Program-made: the position numbers and the translations under genes
Shown: one piece after another, positions 12,660-23,714 of the stretch
Layout of the letters: every line of letters begins with the position of its first letter
Position numbering within the stretch: position 1 is the stretch's first letter
Assembly (NCBI GenBank): GCA_027924585.1
Contig: BSBM01000826.1
Coordinates: forward strand, 17,066,001-17,130,000
Direction of reading: 5' to 3'
Length of the DNA stretch: 64,000 nt
DNA from: Larix kaempferi
Lineage: Eukaryota > Streptophyta > Pinopsida > Pinales > Pinaceae
The notes under the pieces: model-generated
Seen by the model: only the letters and a program-made list of their open reading frames with translations
What the model was told of the DNA's origin: nothing
Database searches by the model: none

Positions 12660-12715
12660 ACATTGATATAGAAGAAGAAGAAGAAGAAAAAGAAGAAGAA
12701 GAAAAAGAAGCTTCA
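12660..12715 (+). repeat. GAA/AAG microsatellite
   Basis: About 50 bases of near-perfect AGA triplets interrupted by AAAAG, inside the leader or gag start of element A. Confidence 0.85.
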
Positions 12716-12799
12716 AGAGTCCAGCTTCAATTTAGACAAAAAAGTTGGAGGTGAGAAAAAAACCTATAGTGAAAAAAACTAGAAAAGAAGATAGGAGAA

Positions 12800-13695
12800 T
12801 GCAATGAGACTCTGGCATCATTCATACTAGAGGCAAAGATTGAAATCAAGCCATATGCATGTTGTGTATATGCCTTCAAGTTCAATCAATGGTTGCCATA
12901 GTGAGAAGCTTATTTTATTGTTCATTATGTTAGTGCAACACAATATCTCTTTTACTCATTTAAAGCTAGAACATCATGTTTGACATGGTGGGAAAATTAT
13001 GAAATTCTCAAAAGACTAGGCAAGGAACCACTGATAATAGAGTGCCAAGTGCTCAAGGACATGATTCAGTTAGAGTTCTATCCTATTGGCTACGGGGGGG
13101 ACCAAAAGATACTATGCATTTACTTCATATAGAGAGAAGGACAAGGAGTGCAATGAGTCACTACTGAACTCAAAGAGAGAGGAATCCCGTTAGGGATATC
13201 TCTTAAGAACCTTGAAGTGCATATTAAGTATTTGGTAGCTTTGCAAAGTCACTTTAGGAGGCAAGTAATGCTTTTCAAACCTAGGTCTATTGATAAGGGT
13301 TGAGGGAGATAAAGATACTCAATATCTTAGTTGGCCAAAAAAAAACATTGCAAGAACACCCTAAAGGTAGAAATAAGAAAGGGAAATCTAAAAGAAAGAA
13401 AAAAGCTACAGTTGCAAAAGAGAACCAAAACCCTAACAAGAATTGTGAGCACTGTAATTTAGAAGGTCACACAAAGAAGAGTTGTTGGAATCTAGAATTT
13501 GAGTTGAGCCCTAAAGGGTTTAAACAACGAGAATATAAGACTTCATTGGTTGTAGATGGAGATCAAAAGGTGGACAACCACTTAGGCATTAAAGGTAAGG
13601 TGACTTGTACTTTAGTGCAAAGAGAGGTAACCTTTAGTAGTATCAGTCCAAATGAGGAAAGGGAAATGATTGAACTCTTTCACAGTACGATTTAG
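12800..13695 (+). pseudogene. Gag remnant of Gypsy element A
   Basis: Translation between about 12,840 and 13,290 shows worn Ty3 Gag features: SFKARTSCLTWWENY (the tryptophan-rich capsid segment) and a region ending RQVMLFKPRSIDK, with several stops and frame changes. From 13,300 an open frame of 131 codons carries a Lys-rich stretch and a CCHC zinc knuckle, CEHCNLEGHTKKSC (C-x2-C-x4-H-x4-C). It continues toward the protease. The element cannot make an intact Gag. Confidence 0.8.
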
Positions 13696-13829
13696 TTGAA
13701 GAAAACTAAGGTCGATTGGTTGTTTCACCATAGATCATAGTGCAATTTTCTTTTAGTGCAGTTATTTGAGAAGTTGGAATAGAGTTGCATGACCTTCCTC
13801 ATTTGTACCCATTGGAATGGGTGAGGTAA

Positions 13830-13970
13830 GATATGGAATTGAGAGTCACAAAACAATGCAAGTTTAGTTTTGCTATTAGTGCAAACTTCATTGATGGGGT
13901 AGAAGCAAATTTTATTCCATTGGATGTCTATGAGCTAATTCTAGGCAGTCCTTATCTCTATGTAGGGATG
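13830..13970 (+). pseudogene. Retropepsin C-terminal remnant of element A
   Basis: The frame reads MELRVTKQCKF, then IPLDVYELILGSPYLY, which corresponds to the ILG motif near the C-terminus of Ty3 proteases. The catalytic D-S/T-G is not recognisable upstream. Order after the zinc knuckle and before RT fits Gypsy pol. Confidence 0.6.
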
Positions 13971-14229
13971 TTATCTTTAAAAGAAGGGATAACCAATACA
14001 AAGTTGTAAAGGATGAGAAGTCTTACGCTATTAATGCACATAAGAACAAATCAAAGCTCTAATTGATAAATGTGCATTAAGGCAATACTTTGATAAGCAC
14101 AAACAAACAATTATATTGTTGGTTTTGAGAAAGTAGTATGGGGGAGGTAACATAGATATTAGTGCATCCTTGGAAGGACGTAACAAGAAGCAGAAGCAAC
14201 TGCCAAAACAATTAATAGAGTCCTAAAAG

Positions 14230-15100
14230 GAAACAATTTAAGAACCTTAAGGGCTCCCATTTTAGAGAAAAATTGAACATGAGAATTAATTGTTCTCCAT
14301 TACCCGATATTGGATTATATAGACAATCTATTTTAAAGTCACATGCAGTGAATAAACAACTGCAATGGTTGATGGGGCAAGGAGTCACAAATCCCACTAT
14401 TTCACCTTGTGGGTCACCCATTATCATAGTGTTTAAGAATGATGGAAGTTGGAGGATGTGCATTGACTATAGAGCTTTGAACAAGGGGACCATCAAGAAT
14501 ATATATCATTTGCTAATGATTGTTAACTTGTTGAATCAACTGCAACAAGCTAAGTTCTTTACAAAGTTGGATCTGAAATCAGGGTACCACCAAGTTAGAG
14601 TCAAATAAGAAGACACTTGAAAAACAACATTCAAGATAAGTAAAGGTTTGTATGAATGGTTACTTATTCCTATTGGATAATGTGATTCACTTGCAACTTT
14701 TGTGTGTTTGATGTGCTATGCCTATTAGAATTTTTTTTGTAATTGTATATTTGGAAGACATAATAATTTTAGTGTTATTTAGCAATAACACATCTCAAAT
14801 TTGAAATAGGGATTGGACACACTTAAGAAGGGGCAACTGAATGTTAATCTAAAAAAGTATGAGTTTGGAAAAGAGTCATTGGCATACCTTGTACATGTAA
14901 TTGATGGAGGGCAGATGAAGGTGGATTCAACCAAGGTTGAAGCCATTACTAGTAAGTAGCCTATGCCCACCAATGTGACAAAGACAAGAAGTTTCATAGG
15001 AGAAATTCAATATATGAGGAAATTCATTTTAACATTTTCAAAGGTAGTTGCACCACTTCATACTATAACAACAAAGGAGAAGAGTTTTAACTACGGTAAG
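14230..15100 (+). pseudogene. Reverse transcriptase remnant of element A, cut at 15,100
   Basis: An open frame (14,273-14,608) carries Ty3/Gypsy RT palm motifs: SPCGSPII, KNDGSWRMCIDYRALN and FFTKLDLKSGYHQVRV. After a stop the homology continues in pieces, including YEFGKESLAYLVHVI and a TRSFIGEIQYMRKFI thumb-like piece, until FNYGK at 15,100. There the sequence changes abruptly to the start of another element. The polymerase DD box is lost in the damaged middle. Its integrase end resumes at about 26,080. Confidence 0.85.
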
Positions 15101-16546
15101 TGTAATACCCCCAATTTGACCCTTAGGATATATTAGCCTTTAATGTAAATAATGTGTACATGTGATGTATGTTTTCCTAGCGTGGAGCTCAAGGCCAAGG
15201 CCCCGCTAGTAAAAGCCCGAATTTTACTTAAAGGGCAAGTATTTGATATTTTGATACCATGTGCTCTTAAGCCATGGAAATTGTAATAGGATGTAAATTA
15301 TACATCATGCAATATAAAATACCAAAGCTGGCTACGGAGGCAACGAATGAGAAGGGGCCACGTGTATCCACTAGGGAGTGGTGAGGGGGCTATGGGAGTG
15401 ACCCATAGGTTTCCATTTGTCATTATGTGAACCGATTGACTTCCTTAGGTGACATTAATGCCAATTGTAAGGAAGTGGTTGAGATTTCAGCCCATGACTT
15501 TGATGGAGTATGGGCAGCCCTGAAATTCGTATGGGAAGGTATGGGCTCTTTTGACTTGTCCCACAAGTCACTCTACATCTTGGGGGTTGCTCCATCCTTA
15601 TCCCCATTCCATTGTGGAAGTATGGGACATCTTGGTCCACCCAAAAACGAGCTCCCAACAGTGAGAAAACCGAAAATCGCGACTGTGAGAGAACCCACGT
15701 TTTGGGAAGCCAAAAACGTCCCGATTTGGTATTGGACAGAGAAATCCAATGGGGGATCCATTGGTAGGAACCTTGGGGAAAATTTGGGAGCAATAGCTAC
15801 CCCAAAAGCCATGGGAAAACCCAGTTTTAATGGCCCAGAAAATCAGTGACGGATTTGGGATGTTTGTGACAGAGTTGTGAGAAATCCAGTTGTGGATATA
15901 TGAGCAGAGGATGGGATTGCTGAGTCTAGCTTGAAGAGTATGTGGCTTTGGGATTGAGCTCAGTGGAATAACATCCTCCTCCATCTCCTATTGCATGCTT
16001 GAGAAACCCAACCGTGTGTTGGCTTAGCATGGCTGTTTGAGTGAAACCCTGACTGCGAGTGAGCCATCTAGTTCCTCCTTAGTGGATACACAGCCTAGCT
16101 CGGGGGTGATCTCTCAGCTGAAAGAATACAGGCTGGACAGAGGTCTATGGTTGGGTGGAACGTTGCTCTCACGTAGCCAGTCGTTGGACATCATCTTCTC
16201 AAGATAAGTGTTCTGTGGATTATAAATTATTCATTTTTTGCATTCTGCAATATGTTAAATTGCCCATGTTTAATGAAATGAATTAATATAGAATCCATGC
16301 ATGGCATACGAATGAGATTGGGTCTCTGTATGTTGAATCATTCCTTGCTGTGATTGATATGATTGCAATTACTGTCTGTTTGAGTGCTTGTTAGCATGTT
16401 CATTCCGCTGTGTTTATATTGAATCGAATCTGCATATAGAAGTTTTAAATGTTAGTTAATTATGTGCAAAAATATTGGGGCTAAGTTTACCAAAATCCCG
16501 GTATGTTGTTAATGTTTCCTTCCCTGTTGTAAAAAAATTAATTACA
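15101..16546 (+). repeat. Candidate LTR inserted in the RT of element A
   Basis: Homology to RT stops at 15,100 and the next bases, TGTAATACCCCC, look like an LTR start. A matching end, ATTACA, lies at 16,541-16,546 and would give a 1,446-bp LTR with a 6-bp terminal inverted repeat. Flanking 5-mers (GTAAG and GTTAC) do not form a clean duplication and no PBS follows, so it may be a solo or truncated LTR or have another end. Open frames here, such as 15,427-15,849, lack any family motif. Confidence 0.45.
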
Positions 16547-17013
16547 GTTACAATCTATAAAAATTAGGGTTTTTGACTAGTCCAAAATCCAGTCTCAAAC
16601 AAGTGTTTTGGGAAAAAGTGTCATATTTTAGGATCTACAGATCCAAATTTAGTGCCACCAATGGAATATGAAAGAATTCAGACCATAGTAAATCAAATAA
16701 TTTTTTTAGATTTAGAATAGAAAAATCAAACACATGGCAGTCTGTACAAGTTCACTCTTATGAAAGGGATAAAATTAGAGAGTTTTGGGGAAGTTACCAT
16801 AACTTTTTCTAGGATAATTAGAATTTGGTCAAACCTACGGCATTAGAGAGAAGACATATCAAGATACTACATGACGAAATTTAAGACTTAAAAGAGACAA
16901 AATTGCAGAGTTACCTTAGTTGGAATGTTGGCGAGCAAGACAATCTCCAAATAATGGGTTTAAAAGGTATGCTATTTTGAAATTAGCATAAATTTTGACT
17001 GGAAGGTCTGATT
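16547..17013 (+). other. Retrotransposon leader fragment left of Copia-1
   Basis: This is non-coding. Around 16,700-16,870 it resembles the tandem unit in the Copia-1 leader (CACATGGCA..CTGTACAAGTTC and CATAACT...GGTCA.ACCT words). It is continuous with 24,272 onward once Copia-1 is removed, so it may be the leader of element C. Ownership is uncertain. Confidence 0.45.
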
Positions 17014-17565
17014 TGTTGAAATATTGTAACTTCAAAGAATATTATATTTGTATATTATTTATTCTTGAGATGTTCCATACCTCCGATGTGATTATACTAT
17101 AAATCCGGAGATGTTTATTCCTCCGAGTTGGGTGTGGTAACTAGGGTTATTAGACCCACCATGTGGGGGTCGGCCCAGTTAGTTATAATGGGGTATTTAA
17201 CCTAATGGTTAAATACGAGCCTACATGTACTTGTGTAAAATACATATCAGAGTAGTGTATAAATAGAGGAGGTGTGTTCCTCATTTGATACACTCACTCA
17301 CTTGAGGATAGCGCACTTGTGGAGGAGAGGTCTTCTATTGTGGAGGAGGAGATCATGTCTCAGGGTTTCATCTTTGTATATTGCTGGTCATCTATATTGA
17401 GGAAGCTTTGCTGGGTTTTCTACCCCATGAGGGTTTCCCAGGATAAATATCTGTCTCTTGTGTTTATGCTGTGCTTGTTGTTTCTTCAGTGATCCTATAT
17501 ATGCTATTATTGTGAAATGGAATGTAATGCTGCTATTTTCTGTCTTAGCATATTAAATCTTAACA
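17014..17565 (+). repeat. Copia-1 5' LTR
   Basis: 552 bp, TGTTGA...TTAACA. A TATA box (TATAAATA, 17,258-17,265) sits mid-LTR, giving a plausible start of the R region shortly after it. The LTR shares its overall plan and several words (TATAAATAGAG, CACTCACTT, GAGGAAG, TTCTTCAGTGATCCT-like end) with the Copia-2 LTR, so the two are related families. Confidence 0.95.
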
Positions 17566-17577
17566 TGGTATCAGAGC
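17566..17577 (+). other. Copia-1 primer-binding site
   Basis: TGGTATCAGAGC directly abuts the LTR. It matches the well-known plant Copia PBS complementary to the 3' end of initiator methionine tRNA. Confidence 0.95.
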
Positions 17578-19829
17578 TAACCTGAAGGAAGACAAGGTAT
17601 GGCACTTACGACACTTGCTTTACTTACGATAATTTGAAGGTTAGGGTTTTACATAGCAAAAACCAGTCTTCGTGGAACTTAAGCTATAAATCCATTTATG
17701 CGAAGGTTCAGGGTCTGAAACGTTTACAGGTCGAAGATAACATCCCCAGGTACCTTGTGTCCAAAGGGAACCCTCAGATTCGTTGTACTTTATGAGTTAT
17801 GATTAGTACAAGTTAGGGTTTCTGCCTCTTCCAGATCTCAGTCAAAATCAGGTAACCTTGGAAAAAAGGTCATAAATTGGGCTAGGAAGCTCCAAATGCA
17901 ATTTCGTAAAAAGTGACAGGTAGTACACAGACTGTAATATCTCAGGAAACTTTTTCAGAGGCATAAGATGAACCAATGACACGTGGCATTCCGTACAAGT
18001 TCGCTCTCCTGTTTTATCCCATAAACAGGTCACGTTGCGACACTTGGCATAACTCTCTCTCAGAGAGTCCAATTGAGGTCAGACCTGTCAAGATGGAAAG
18101 ATAACAAGGCGAGATATCTCAAGAAAAGTTTTCAGAGTCCGAAGTTCAAACAATGACACGTGGCACGCCGTACAAGTTTGCTCTACTGTTTTATCCCATA
18201 AACAGGTCACGTTGCGACACTTGGCATAACTCTCTCTCAGAAAATCCAATTGAGGTCAGACCTATCAGGATGGAAAGATGACAGGTCAGGCTACTGCATA
18301 AAAAGGGTTTCAGACCCTGTGGAGCAAAAATTTCAGAGTTATAGCAGAAAAAATCAGGTGCATATTTCTGTCAAAACAGAATTATTTTTCGAGCACCTTT
18401 ATTCATGGCTTCCGGAATTTAGGGTTTCGGAGAAAGTTAGAATTTTTGGAATCGGAGTCCACGGCTGAATGCTACTCAGGAAAATCGAAATTTAGAGACC
18501 AATATTGAATTTTTTGGTTGGGTGGAAGACCGGGCTTGATCAAACCCCAGTTCGGGATTTTGATCGGAAAGATGGAAAATTAGGGCTTCAGCAAAAGTTG
18601 GAATTTTTGAAGTCTGTAACCACGGCTGGAAAATCCTACGAAAAATAAGAGTTTAGAGCCTTGGATCGAACCTTTTGTTTGGGCAGAAGGGTGGGCTTCA
18701 TCAAACCTTAGTTCGGGATCCTATCCAGAAGATCCAGAAGTTTCAAAGGCAATTTTGAGGGGTCAAATTTTGGAAATTCCAAAATTGAAGTATGCTAGTT
18801 TGATCAGCTCAGCAAGACATATTCTTTCATCCATTCAGAAGTGTGAAAGTCAAAGATTGAATTTTTAGGGTTTCTCTAGAAAACCCTAATCAAGCTCCAG
18901 ATCAAGTTTCAGGGGGAGTTGAGGCTAAGGCCTTACATAAGAAGACTACAAGAAGTCTCGACAGATATGACTTAAGGAGGTTCAGGTATGTCTTGAAATC
19001 TGATTCTTGATTAAGTTCATAATGTGTTTTGTCTTCATGTTATTTATTAGTACAATATTGATTAATGTTAGAATTGTCTTATCACCCTAGTAACAGTATG
19101 AATGCATGTGAATGATCGAAGACATTCATTGATTAGGGCTATATGATTGTACTAATGCATTATGGTGTTGTGTGAGGTTGATGTTGTCTGCTAACAAGAT
19201 ACAGGTACATCACAAAAGACAAATCAAGTTCCATGACCATGACCACATGAATACAAAGACTCATCCATAATCTTTGTTCTACTTACGAGGTATGTATGAA
19301 CTTGTTATATTATGCTTAACCTATGAGACATGCAGGTTCTAGCTCAGGATCTCTAAATCAATGAAGAGATTGTTTAGGTATGTTGCACATAACTAAGCAG
19401 GTATACTAATCCAGGTATGTTTTCCTATGTCATGTTAGAATCTTACCTTGTGATTAGGATCCCTTATATAAGTATACTTGGTATGATTGGTTATGCTTAT
19501 TCATAAAGTTAGTAATCAAGGGTTTATGCATATCATGTCTCTTATCTTGGTTGATTATTTAACTAACTAGATCAAACAAGAATATGCATAAGTAAAGGAA
19601 GACTTCCCTGAAACCTTGAATATTATCTATAATCATGATTATACATTTTCAAGATTATTTAGAACTATAATGTTTTGATAACATTGAGATTATACTAATG
19701 GATGTATGTTTGTGTATGAGATCATGATGATGACACTAGTGCACATTTGAGCATGCACAGTGGTACAGAATGAATAGAAGTTCAAAAGACATACAGAAGA
19801 TCAAGCGGGAGGCAACCACACAAACATAA
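17578..19829 (+). other. Copia-1 leader: non-coding, with a 177-bp tandem duplication
   Basis: There is no Gag-like frame. Two direct copies of a unit of about 177 bp lie at about 17,938-18,110 and 18,115-18,287. Each has CTCA.GAAA at its left, GACACGTGGCA (containing a CACGTG G-box), TTTTATCCCATAAACAGG and CAATTGAGGTCAGACCT. Two looser duplicated paragraphs follow at about 18,400-18,730 (AGGGCTTC/AGGGTTTC and GGGCTT.ATCAAAC). Short frames here have no motifs. Confidence 0.7.
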
Positions 19830-20265
19830 AAGATAAGTATTTGAGTTGTTATTTGAAATAGTAAATGATATTGCCTGTAATAGATTGTATGCATATTTAT
19901 AATATATCATGCTGAGTGTAAATATTCATAGAACATTGAACAGTATACTACTAATATGCATATGATTGGTAAGTTGGACAAACATTCCATTGTTGCTTGT
20001 CTAGAATGAAACCTCTTTGCTGACATGCTGAGAGTTGTGCACACTCTCGATAGTATGTTCTGGTAGAGATGGAAGGCATCTAGATAGCCACTGTATGCAT
20101 ACAGGATATGGGAAAGTGTTGTGCCAAAGTATTGGTCAAAATAGTTGCATCACTATGTAAATGATATCTGTATGCATAATAGGTTATCATGTCAATATGA
20201 TTTGATGATTATGAAGTATTACTAATCATGTACTTAATTTTGATTTGTAGGAAAGGTCATGAAGA
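19830..20265 (+). other. Non-coding module shared with Copia-2
   Basis: About 430 bp match 29,379-29,800 in Copia-2 in order, at roughly three quarters identity by eye. Anchors are ATAAGTATTTGA, CCTCTTTGCTGACATG, GGAAGGCATCTAGA and TACAGGATATGG. It occupies the place where protease and integrase would be expected in both elements. No coding frame is seen. Confidence 0.75.
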
Positions 20266-20639
20266 ATGATGGACACCGTACAAGTGGTGGATGTTCAAAC
20301 AAGAAGATTTACAAATCAAACAAAATATAGAAGGCTCATGGCTAGAAGATTCTCTTAGAAAGGGGAAGAGAATCATGACAAGATGTTTGCTCCAAGTATG
20401 GTGTACTTAAAGAAGAAGTGTGAATCAGGTTCTGTATAGGTACCTAGGATCGATAATAAATTGATAAGCTTAATGATCACCATGGGTGATGTGGATCTCA
20501 ACCTTTGCTACAAGGTTGAATATGATTTCTATACACATATGACATGGATGCAAGAAGGAACTCACCACAGAGTTCAAATGATATTGAGGTTCATATCAGT
20601 AGACCCATCTAACGAGAGATGGCACAGATAGATATGCAG

Positions 20640-21530
20640 AAGATCATTCAATGCAGAAATGAAAATGAAAGATCTCAAATTGATGCTTTACTTCCTAGGT
20701 CTGGAAGTATGGCAAGGCTCAAAAGAAATATTTCTCAACCAGGGAAAGTATGATGAGAAATATGACTTGAGCTGTTGGAACGACCACTCTTATGGATTCC
20801 AACTTGAAGCTGTTAGGGGATAAATCATCAGAGTTAGTGGATATAACTCTGTACAGTCAAATTATTGGGTCATTGATGTATCTAACATATACTAGATTAG
20901 ATATATGCTTTGTTGTGAACACCTTGAGTCAGTATCTAGTGGAAACTAGATGTGTTCACCTGATAGTTGCAAAGCATGTGATGAGGCACATAAAGGACAC
21001 GATAGAATTTGATCTATGCTATCTTGAAGATCATGACTTCAGATGGTTATTCAGATTCTGATTGGGCATGAAGTGTATCAGACAGGAAGAACACATCGAG
21101 AGGATGTTATTGTCTGGGATTAGCCATGATCTCGTGGTTTAACTGGAAGCAGTCTAGTGTGGCTCTCAGCACAAGCAGAATATATGGCTGCTTGCTCTGC
21201 TAGTTGTGAAGAAGTTTGGCTTCAGGATTGCTTGACTTAGAGATAGAACCAACTGTGATCCTATGTGACAAATAGAGTTGTATCAAGATGACATAGAATC
21301 CAGTGTTCCATGATAAGTCAAAGATCATAGGGATCTAACAAGATATGACACAGAAAGGAACTATAAAGTTTGAATTTGTAACAGGTTACCGATGTACTAA
21401 CCAAACCTCTACCTCAAGTGAAGAAGTTACCAACATACTAACCAAGCCTCTATCTCGAGTGAAATTTGAATACTTTCGAGACAAGCTTGGTGTAGCTCAA
21501 AAGGACCCTCCTCGAAAGGGGGAGTAGTAT
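20640..21530 (+). pseudogene. Copia-1 RT C-terminus and RNase H remnant
   Basis: Translated pieces match Ty1/Copia pol in order: KDLKLMLYFLGLEVW and EIFLNQGKY (RT palm end), SQIIGSLMYLTYTRLDICF.VNTLSQY (RT connection), SAQAEYMAACSASCEEVWL (RNase H with the AEY acidic residue), and the pol terminus TNILTKPLSRVKFEYFRDKLG. Stops and frameshifts separate them. The terminal VLTKPL segment occurs twice in tandem (near 21,386-21,460). Nothing here can make an active enzyme. Confidence 0.88.
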
Positions 21531-21654
21531 AGTCACTGATGATGAAGATTGTCTCATCGAACAACAAGGTCGATGATGAGGTAACCTGTTCTCTACACCT
21601 AGATACTTAGAAATATTTAGATTTAGGACTCGTATACTTAGAATACTTAGTTTT

Positions 21655-21800
21655 ACTTATACATGCTTTTGATGTTATATGTATTAGTAAGAATACATGC
21701 TTTTGATGATAGATGTATTGGTGAGAATACATGCTTTTGATGATAAGATGTATTGGTAAGAATACATACTTTTGATGATACATGTATTGATTAATGTACT
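21655..21800 (+). repeat. Minisatellite 1, 34-35 bp unit
   Basis: About four copies of a unit starting ACATGCTTTTGATGAT, with starts at 21,661, 21,695, 21,729 and 21,764. It lies just after the pol remnant of Copia-1. Confidence 0.85.
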
Positions 21801-21842
21801 TATATGGTTGAGGATACTTGTACTTGTATTGATGAGAATACA

Positions 21843-22940
21843 TGTGAGGATTGTATCATCCTTGAACACTTGTTCTAAAGTGAGCCGTAGACAGGTGTCT
21901 CCGAGAAAGAAGAGGGATTGTATCATCCCTGGACTTCAGTTCCTGAATTGATCCGTAGACGTATGGTCTCCGAAAATGAAGTCCTTAGTGGACTGTTGAG
22001 GGGATTGGATCATCCCTAGACTTTCAGTCCTAAAGAGAGCCGTAGACGTGAGGTCTCCGAGAATGAAGTCCTTAGTGGACAGTTGAGGGGATTGGATCAT
22101 CCCTGGACTTTCAGTCCTAAAGAGAGCCGTAGACGTAAGGTCTTCGAGAATGAAGTCCTTAGCGGATAGTTGAGGGGATTGGATCATCCCTGGACTTTCA
22201 ATCCTTAAGATAGCCGTAGACGTGAGGTCTCCGAGAATGAAGTCCTTAGTGGACAGTTAAGGGGATTGGATCATCCTTGGACTTTCAGTCCTAAAGAGAG
22301 CCGTAGACGTGAGGTCTCCGAGAATGAAGTCCTTAGTGGACAGTTGGGGGGATTGGATCATCCCTGGACTTTCAGTCCTAAAGAGAGCCGTAGACGTATG
22401 GTCTCCGAGAAGTGAGGATTGTATCATCTCCGGACTTCGGTCCCTGAATTGATCCGTAGACGTGTGGTCTCCGAGAAGTGGGGATTGTATCATCCCCGGA
22501 CTTCGGTCCCTGAATTGATCCGTAGACGTGTGGTCTCCGAGAAGTGGGGATTGTATCATCCCCGGACTTCGGTCCCTGAATTGATCCATAGACGTGTGGT
22601 ATCCGAGAAGTGGGGATTGTATCATCCCCGGACTTCGGTCCCTGAATTGATCCGTAGACGTGTGGTCTCCGAGAAGTGGGGATTGTATCATCCCTGGACT
22701 TCGGTCTCTGAATTGATCCATAGACGTGTGGTCTCCGAGAAGTGGGGATTGTATCATCCCCGGACTTCGGTCCCTGAATTGATCCGTAGACGTGTGGTCT
22801 CCGAGAAGTGGGGATTGTATCATCCCCGAACTTCGGTCCCTGAATTGATCCGTAGACGTGTGGTCTCCGAGAAGTGGGGATTGTATCATCCCCGGAATTT
22901 GGTCCCTGAATTGATCCGTAGACGAATGGTCTCCGAGAAA
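21843..22940 (+). repeat. Minisatellite 2, mixed 66-bp and 87-bp units
   Basis: About 14 units share a core (GGGATTG.ATCATCC, GGACTT..GTCC, then CCGTAGACG and GGTCTCCGAGAA). Starts at 22,000, 22,087, 22,174 and 22,261 are exactly 87 bp apart. From 22,414 the spacing is 66 bp (22,414, 22,480, 22,546, and so on to 22,876). The longer form carries a 21-bp insert, AATGAAGTCCTTAGTGGACAG-like. The core can fold, with GGGGAT pairing with ATCCCC in the 66-bp form. Because 66, 87 and 21 divide by three, long frames stay open on both strands; these are by-products, not genes. Confidence 0.95.
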
Positions 22941-22954
22941 GTGATTTTTTTTTT

Positions 22955-23255
22955 GTGGTTACTTGTATCGGTAGGATACTTGTATTAATGATGTGGTTAC
23001 TTGTATCGGTAGGATACTTGTATTGATGATGTGGTTACTTGTATCGGTAGGATACTAGTATTGATGACGTGGTTACTTGTATCAGTATGGATACTTGTAT
23101 TGATGATGTGGTTACTTGTATCGGTAGGATACATGTATTGATGACATGATTACTTGTATCAGTATGGATACTTGTATTGATGATATGTATACTTGTATCG
23201 GCATGAATACTTGTACTAATGATGTGGATACTTGTATTGTTATGGATACCTGTGT
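22955..23255 (+). repeat. Minisatellite 3, 38-bp unit
   Basis: About seven copies of a unit starting GTGGTTACTTGTATCGG, with the first three starts at 22,955, 22,993 and 23,031. Later units vary slightly in length. A T-run at 22,946-22,954 separates it from minisatellite 2. Confidence 0.9.
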
Positions 23256-23257
23256 TG

Positions 23258-23510
23258 ATGACGATGCTGACGATCGTGTGATGACGATACTGATGATCGT
23301 GTGATGACGATGCTGATGATCGTGAGATGACGATGCTGATGATCGTGTGATGACGATGCTGATGATCGTGAGATGACGATGCTGATGATCGTGAGATGAC
23401 GATGCTGATGATCGTGTGATGACGATGCTGATGATCGTGTGATGACGATGCTGATGATCGTGTGATGACGATGCTAATGATCATGAGGTGACGATACTGA
23501 TGATCATGAG
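23258..23510 (+). repeat. Minisatellite 4, 24-bp unit
   Basis: About ten copies of a 24-bp unit built from GATGACGATGCTGATGATCG. Copies alternate between GTGTGA and GTGAGA joints. Open frames across it are repeat artefacts. Confidence 0.92.
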
Positions 23511-23705
23511 GATCCAGATGTTGATGTTGTTGTAGCTGTTCGAGTGCTGCAGAAGATAAAGACTCAGTACTGAAGATGTTGATGTTCCAGTAACTGCTTG
23601 AGTTACTGATGATGTTGAGAAAGCTTCCAATGATTTATAGATGTATCATGTATGATGTTGATGACTCCTTGCTCATGCAGATACTGTTATAATATCCTTC
23701 TCGTT

Positions 23706-23714
23706 AAGGGGGAG
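23706..23714 (+). other. Copia-1 polypurine tract
   Basis: AAGGGGGAG immediately precedes the 3' LTR, as expected for the plus-strand primer. Confidence 0.9.

Noticed and set aside
15427-15984. Overlapping frames of 110-140 codons on both strands
   Set aside because: They lie in an LTR-like block with no family motif. Overlap on both strands suggests chance.
21843-22940. CRISPR-like regular repeat array
   Set aside because: Repeats are directly tandem without unique spacers, the units are 66 and 87 bp, and the window is plant nuclear DNA within a retrotransposon.
22257-22988. Two long open frames, one per strand (about 190-210 codons), with tandem peptide repeats
   Set aside because: They lie wholly inside the 66/87-bp minisatellite. 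Unit lengths divisible by three keep any stop-free frame open on both strands, so openness is not evidence for a protein.
23035-23484. 149-codon minus-strand frame rich in His and Ser repeats
   Set aside because: It is a translation of the 24-bp and 38-bp minisatellites of Copia-1, with no start context or family match.
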